NCBI GenBank assembly: GCA_963675935.2
Contig: OY780964.2
Location: 124,001 to 188,000, forward strand
Direction of reading: 5' to 3'
DNA: 64,000 nt
From: G963675935 sp963675935
Lineage (GTDB): Bacteria > Planctomycetota > Planctomycetia > Pirellulales > Thermoguttaceae
This document shows, in pieces, positions 59,280-64,000 of this stretch (the first letter of the stretch is position 1; every line of letters begins with the position of its first letter). The notes under the pieces are model-generated. The model was not told the origin of the DNA. It made no database searches and saw only the letters and a program-made list of their open reading frames with translations. Both the position numbers and the translations under genes were made by a program.

Positions 59280-60735
59280 CTATTGGTGTAACAGTGTGGA
59301 TACCATAATACTGCCAACGTTTATTAACTGGACTTCCTCATACTTGTCTACGCCGGAATAGCTATATTTCTGAGATCGATATGCAGTCTTCAAGACATAT
59401 CCCAACCGCAAGCCGTCGCGTTCCAGTATTTCATCCACATATTGCCGACTCAGCATGAGAAACTGACCGTGAGGTAAAGGAACGTCCCGTAAATACCTCT
59501 CCTTCATTCCTTCAAGCCAGTCGGAATACGATGCAAGACATTCTCCCTTCTCATCTGCTATCCTCCAACTATTCCTGTCGATAAGGCAAGGTGATTCCCA
59601 CAATAAGGGGTAATTCAAATTGAACGGCCGGTTGTATCCCCTGAATATCTGCCAAAGATCAATGCATAAATGCTTCTCGCGGGCAACTATCGGATAAATC
59701 ACAAGGTCACCAATTTGAACCACATCTTCTCTTGCCGGTCGATGATGCTCTTTGTCCTCAAGAAAATGAAATGGCCTATCGGTTTCTGAGGGAATTACAA
59801 CTATTCCAGGCTGATAAGACAGGTAGTCCGCAACGTCTTTTGCGGTCGGCATGTCCTTCCCTACAACCCGATAACCGAATCCGATCAAAGTGAAGGAGTG
59901 CATTGGATCGTCGCTCCAGCCATTAGCAGGCTCAATGGCTCCTTCCGCAGCAACAATTGCCCGACCATCGATGTCCTTTGTCAAATCAACGATGGACCTC
60001 GCAAAACTCACCGTTGTCAAAGCAGCTTTTCCCTCAATTGCCACGCTTGGCTGCGACAGCTTCGGCCACCACGTAGGAGTACGATCCGGCAATATTTTCC
60101 ACTTGGACAGATCAATAGGAAGAGTTGCATACGCGTAATCTAGGTAGGAGTCCGTGTCAATGCGACCAGCCCTATGATATTCCTGTAGAACTCTCAAGAA
60201 GGCGGATCGGTATAGCTCGCTGATCTTCGTCGACATGCCAAGCAGAAACGCGTCATGCTCGTTGCGCCCATAGTACTGATTCTGGTTGGCGTCGAGCTGA
60301 ATTCCTGTGAACGCCAACATGCTATCAGCGGCATGAGACCATTGTCTTACGAAAGGGTGCCCGGTCGCCTGTTCAATCGCTTCTCCCCGTTGAAAATAGA
60401 CCGGTGCAAGAAACGTTCTGATATACCGTGTGAAAAAGAGTGGTATCGCGTAGGAGTCCAACAATGCGGGGGCAGGTTCCATCGCCGGTAAAGCTGGTTT
60501 GGCCACGTGAGCCAAGCACGCAAGTTCTTCAAATAGCCTTTCTATTACGTCGGAATTCTTCGGAATTGCACGCGCTAATGCGTCAATATCAATGTAGTCT
60601 AAAGCACTGCCATCAGCGATAGCAAAAGCTTTGATTATGGGAAGGATTCCTATCGCAATGATTGTTTCTAATTGCTGTTGCTGAATCCATGCAACCAATA
60701 CGCTAAAGACCTGCGGGCCCATATCCTCGTGACAT
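59280..60735 (-). pseudogene. 3' part of a large unknown gene split by IS3
   Basis: Open frame of 480 residues from its first internal Met; upstream of that, the codons C-H-E-D connect across the IS3 site to the fragment at 62340-64000. The joined protein has at least 1036 residues. The C-terminal part shows Y-Y-G-R-N-E-H-D-A-F and several Trp/Tyr-rich strands; no motif I can assign. It is AT-richer than the chromosomal genes of the window, consistent with recent acquisition. Confidence 0.6.
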
Positions 60736-60973
60736 TGTTTTGGTTCAGCGTGAAATGGAAACGTCGATTGCTGAGTTAAGGATCGTTAAGACATGAAAGT
60801 TGTTTGGTAGTGCCTTGGATTTTGCGCATTGATGTTGTAAGCGAGGGAGGTGGACGGCAGCGTGGCCGCCGCCCATGCCTCGCTCACAACCCCTAGGTCG
60901 GCGCTCGGGTTGGTTCCCACCAGAGCCCTATCCTCCGCCCAGGCCGTTTACCATCGTAGCCGAGTTTCAGCCG

Positions 60974-61897
60974 TCAGGCAACCGTTCGTAAACGCGACGC
61001 CTCGCGTTGCTCCTTGCGACGCTCGCGAGCCTCGTTTAGCTTGCGGTCTCGCACTGCGAAAATCTCCGTCTCGCGGCCCGACAACTTGTCCGACGGCGCA
61101 ATGTAGCCGATCGCGCTGTGCAAGCGAACGTGGTTGTAATGCTCCACATAGTTGCCGACGAGGCGAATCGCGTCCTCCAGCGAGATCGGCGTGCCGGGCC
61201 GAATACACTCGCCTTTGATGCTCCCGTGAAATCGCTCCAGCTTGCCGTTGCTCTGCGGATAGTACGGACTCGTCCGCACATGTGTCATCCCGCAGATGCG
61301 AATGAACTCCTTGAAATCCTTCGCCACAAATTGCGACCCGTTGTCGCTGATGATCCGAGGCGTTTCGTTCGGGAACTTTTCTTTTGCACGCTGAAGAACA
61401 ACCAACTCGTCTTGCTCGGTCATCGAACGGCGAATCTCCCAATGCACGATGTACCGACTGTAGCCGTCGAGGATCGTCGTCAGGTAGTAAAACGTGCCAT
61501 GGATGTTGATGTAGCTTATGTCGATATGCCAATGTTCATGCGGTTTTTTCGGCTGATGGAAGCCCGTGCCTTTCTTGGAGGGTTTGTTCGTTGAGCGGCC
61601 GATGCGGCCCGCCGATTTCAATACGCGATACACCGTGCTGGGGCTTGCCGCCACCACGTCGCGGTCGAGCATCATGAACGCCAATCGTCGATAGCCTTCC
61701 AACGGAAACTCGAACGAAAACTTGATGATGGACTGCTTCTCCCAGTCTTCGAGCCACCAGTCGCGCGGCACCCAACCGTTGTGTTCGTTGCGTTTGCCAT
61801 AGCGATCCTTCCAGTCGTGAAACTTGCTCGATGTGATGCCCAACCAAGCGACGAACTGCCGGGCGGGAATCTCTGTACGCTCGTTCCAACGCCGCAC
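60974..61897 (-). CDS. IS3 transposase orfB (integrase core, 307 aa)
   Basis: rve integrase core: D in W-H-I-D-I-S-Y-I, D in I-S-D-N-G-S-Q-F, E in N-G-K-L-E-R-F-H-G-S. Continuous upstream reading in the -1 frame reaches the A7 slip site inside orfA, so the functional protein is an OrfAB fusion. Confidence 0.92.
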   Translation of the reverse strand: MRRWNERTEIPARQFVAWLGITSSKFHDWKDRYGKRNEHNGWVPRDWWLEDWEKQSIIKFSFEFPLEGYRRLAFMMLDRDVVAASPSTVYRVLKSAGRIGRSTNKPSKKGTGFHQPKKPHEHWHIDISYINIHGTFYYLTTILDGYSRYIVHWEIRRSMTEQDELVVLQRAKEKFPNETPRIISDNGSQFVAKDFKEFIRICGMTHVRTSPYYPQSNGKLERFHGSIKGECIRPGTPISLEDAIRLVGNYVEHYNHVRLHSAIGYIAPSDKLSGRETEIFAVRDRKLNEARERRKEQREASRLRTVA

Positions 61898-61944
61898 GTA
61901 ATCGACGACTTCATCGCGGGTGTCATGGGGAACCCAACATCCGT

Positions 61945-62262
61945 TTAGAGTTCCCCAGCCTCTTTTTTTGCGCGGACGTTCTCCTCCATCAATTCGGAGA
62001 TGACCTCGTTCTTTTGAACGAGCTTGGCCCGCAGCCGAGCAACCTCCTCCTCTTGAGCGGACAGTTTTTGGGCCTCGCGTTTGGCGACCGGATGAAAGGC
62101 GGCCGAGGCGTTATCGAACAGGATTTTCTGCCAGGCGTAGATTTGGTTGGGCTTGATGCCGTACTCGTCGCACAGATCCGACATCGGTACTTTATCGACC
62201 AAGTACCTCTTAAGGATGGTAGCCTTCTGGTCTGTGGTGAAACATCGTCGTGGTGCAGTCAT
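61945..62262 (-). CDS. IS3 transposase orfA (HTH, 105 aa)
   Basis: HTH_Tnp_1 domain (F-T-T-D-Q-K-A-T-I-L-K-R-Y) and a leucine-zipper helix; GGAG precedes the start. The last codons contain GC-A-AAA-AAA-G, the standard -1 frameshift site of IS3. Confidence 0.9.
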   Translation of the reverse strand: MTAPRRCFTTDQKATILKRYLVDKVPMSDLCDEYGIKPNQIYAWQKILFDNASAAFHPVAKREAQKLSAQEEEVARLRAKLVQKNEVISELMEENVRAKKEAGEL

Positions 62263-62339
62263 GGATTTCTCCTCGTTTGGGGTTTGATTCTAACCCATAC
62301 GACCGAGATTTTCCATTTCCAGCCGGTTCAAAACAACAT

Positions 62340-64000
62340 AATAGCGTGGCAATAGCTGTGGCGGTCCTTTCTCTTACCATCGGACTCGGCCATACCAGCC
62401 TCTGGACTAGAACATCGAGCACAGCAATGTTTTTGTGGCCGGCGACCCATTCGGGTACCGGCAGATGTGTATCCGCGACAAGGGACTCGGCAAATCGTAC
62501 TGCCGCGTCGGTTATCTTTTGTGCGTTTGCAAGATCATCGAACAATAGTAGGTATTCAACCCCCCTCGATAATGGAATATTTCTGTCCGAGCTGTCTTTG
62601 AAGAACTCAAGATACCGCCTCGGGTACTTGTCCTTAATGAACCGCCATCTGATTTGCGCCTTTTTTGAATCGGTCCAATACCGTTGCCATCCATGGTCAT
62701 TGGCCTGCGCTTTGCAAATTAGGCCAAAGGCATGGTCTGGGTCGTACTCATACGCGAGCGGATAGAGCACATCGAACAACTCACCGGATCTAACTTGCTC
62801 CCCGTACTTGTCGAGCAGCATCTTTATCGTTGCATATATCTCCGCTTTATTGCCAGCGACAAGCCAGTGCTTAAGCCATCCGGTCAGGTAATTGTTCCAT
62901 TCCCAGCTATTCTCAAACTGAGTCGCGAGATGTGTAAGCAAGTCGTGTGGTGTAACAAGAGAATAGTCCTTCTGTGACTGGCTATACTCTGGAGACGAAG
63001 TACGTTGTTCGATTGGAATCGTAATTGGTCCGAGATACGACTCGATCTCCTCCAGTGCAGTTTTGGCGCCAGGTATAGTGGCACTAAGTTTCTTGAGTTC
63101 TTTAAGCGAGTCGTTATCCAGCGCAGTCCCTGCCAGGGCTATCTCGTATTCATTCGAAAAGGACAAGGAGCGTAGAACATACTTAAACAGGTTCTCCGCG
63201 TCGTACAGCTCTTCGTGGTCGGCGGCAGCGCAATAGTAACGCCTCAGTAAAGACGGATCGATCTGGGCTAGAAGATCGGCCAGGTCAGAAGCCAAGTAGT
63301 TCGTTTCATCGCCATCGGTGTAATCAGTTACGCGGACTATTAGAGGGATCATGCGTTTTACCCAATCAGCGATGGGTGTCTCATCGAGTCCCGACTGCGC
63401 ATACACACGAATGGCTTCTATAACGTCGAAGAAGTACATATCTTTGTGATAACCATAGCCGAGTAGATTGTCGACGGCTTTGGGGAGAAAGGCATTAGCG
63501 CTTGTAGCGTCGCCGTGCAAACGAGAAATGGCGGACATATTCGCATAATCTCTGGCCCGGTCGCTAAAATATGTCACCGACCGCGACAAACTGTCGGTTA
63601 TGGTTGTCTGAACAATGGCGTACACATCGGGAGCAAATCGGACCGTTTCGCATTGTAGCGTCAGATCGATCAGGGTACTCACGCTGAACAGTGCTGGCCG
63701 TCGAATGATACGGCGGTACTCATCCAGTACGATCTTCTGGTTTATTCCGAGATAGGTTCTGAAGGAAGCAATGCCTTCGAGAATAGAGCTAATCGCGTCC
63801 CGAAGAGCGAATTGAAACCCGATTTTCTCTTGGTCGGCCGGCCAGTCCAGTTCTTCCAGATTGTCGAGTTCCGTAAACAGCGATTCAAACGTGACAGTTC
63901 GTGCCGTAATCTCGTCGCTTGTCTTCAGGCCTGCGTGAAACAACGCCACCATCGCCCTCGCTGACCAGAAGTCAGGGGCGTTCTTGATCCATTGTTCGAC
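62340..64000 (-). pseudogene. 5' part of a large unknown gene, cut by window edge and IS3
   Basis: At least 553 residues, open to the window edge and broken after A-T-L-L at the IS3 insertion. Helical, with repeat-like segments such as L-L-R-R-Y-Y-C-A-A-A-D-H-E-E-L-Y-D-A-E and M-V-R-E-R-T-A-T-A-I-A-T-L-L, the latter like a HEAT repeat. Large helical proteins at the end of islands are often NTPase-type defence proteins, but the N-terminal domain is not visible. Joins to 59280-60735. Confidence 0.6.

Larger units (their letters stand above)
60736..62335 (-). mobile_element. IS3-family element
   Basis: Ends TGTTTTG...CAAAACA with imperfect terminal repeats of about 28 bp, flanked by a 4-bp target duplication ATGT on the minus strand (60732-60735, 62336-62339). 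Two overlapping reading frames with a canonical A-AAA-AAA-G slip site. Confidence 0.93.
45308..64000. mobile_element. Integrative element at tRNA-Val (left part)
   Basis: Starts at the tRNA 3' end with an outward-placed tyrosine recombinase and contains phage-like methylase, excisionase-like HTH, DUF932, DUF6573, VirD4/HerA-like ATPase, serine recombinase and IS elements. The second attachment site was not found, so the island runs past the window; nested elements are likely. Confidence 0.65.

Noticed and set aside
45326..64000. Second attachment site (attR) of the island
   Set aside because: No repeat of the tRNA-Val 3' end was found to the right within the window.

Overview
The window looks like a chromosomal segment of a planctomycete, probably of the Pirellulales. 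This rests on high GC, many giant palindromic intergenic repeats, YtrA/GntR-controlled ABC operons, a split proton-translocating transhydrogenase (pntAA-pntAB-pntB), POTRA/TPR and proline-arginine-rich exported or charged proteins, and DUF433/DUF5615 remnants. The taxonomic call is an inference; no rRNA or marker-gene set is present.

Left half (1-33.9 kb): a truncated transposase, then a minus-strand ABC operon (GntR regulator, ATPase, permease, zinc-ribbon membrane protein) whose permease and zinc-ribbon pair has been duplicated in tandem. Next come an ORF6N protein, an FtsX/LolD-like ABC operon with a DUF3299 protein, smpB, a 1088-residue POTRA+TPR protein, several exported or charged planctomycete-type proteins, an EI24 membrane protein, a PIN/TRAM protein, a phosphohexomutase, an HdeD-like protein, a complete IS630 element, the pnt operon, a DUF433 antitoxin with a gutted DUF5615 partner, a second GntR-ABC operon and a low-complexity lipoprotein.

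Middle (34.7-45.3 kb): a compact phage-capsid module (protease, decoration protein, major capsid protein, fibre-like and neck-like proteins) with no recognisable terminase, portal, tail, lysis or integrase gene. An XRE regulator, a DEAD-box helicase and inositol-3-phosphate synthase follow. Two palindromic repeat elements are carried in frame inside conserved genes (an ABC ATPase and the inositol synthase), recalling the protein-coding palindromic elements of Rickettsia.

Right third (45.25 kb to the end): an integrated mobile island that starts at the 3' end of a tRNA-Val gene with a tyrosine recombinase. It holds a phage-type DNA adenine methylase, an excisionase-like HTH gene, a candidate structured RNA and then the most notable locus of the window: a minus-strand operon for a ubiquitin-like modification pathway. 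In order of transcription it encodes a 114-aa protein, a ThiS/ubiquitin-like 72-aa protein, an E2-like protein fused to a large Cys-rich zinc-finger array, a JAB/JAMM isopeptidase, a DUF6573 protein, a ThiF/E1-like adenylating enzyme and a PD-(D/E)XK nuclease. A terminator hairpin separates the ubiquitin-like gene from the enzyme genes, and a shared palindromic operator precedes both this operon and the adjacent DUF932 gene. Beyond it lie a VirD4/HerA-like ATPase broken by an IS4-like element, a large serine recombinase, and a big AT-richer gene of unknown function broken by an IS3 element. Both broken genes are restored in frame when the element and one target duplication are removed on paper. 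The right end of the island lies outside the window.
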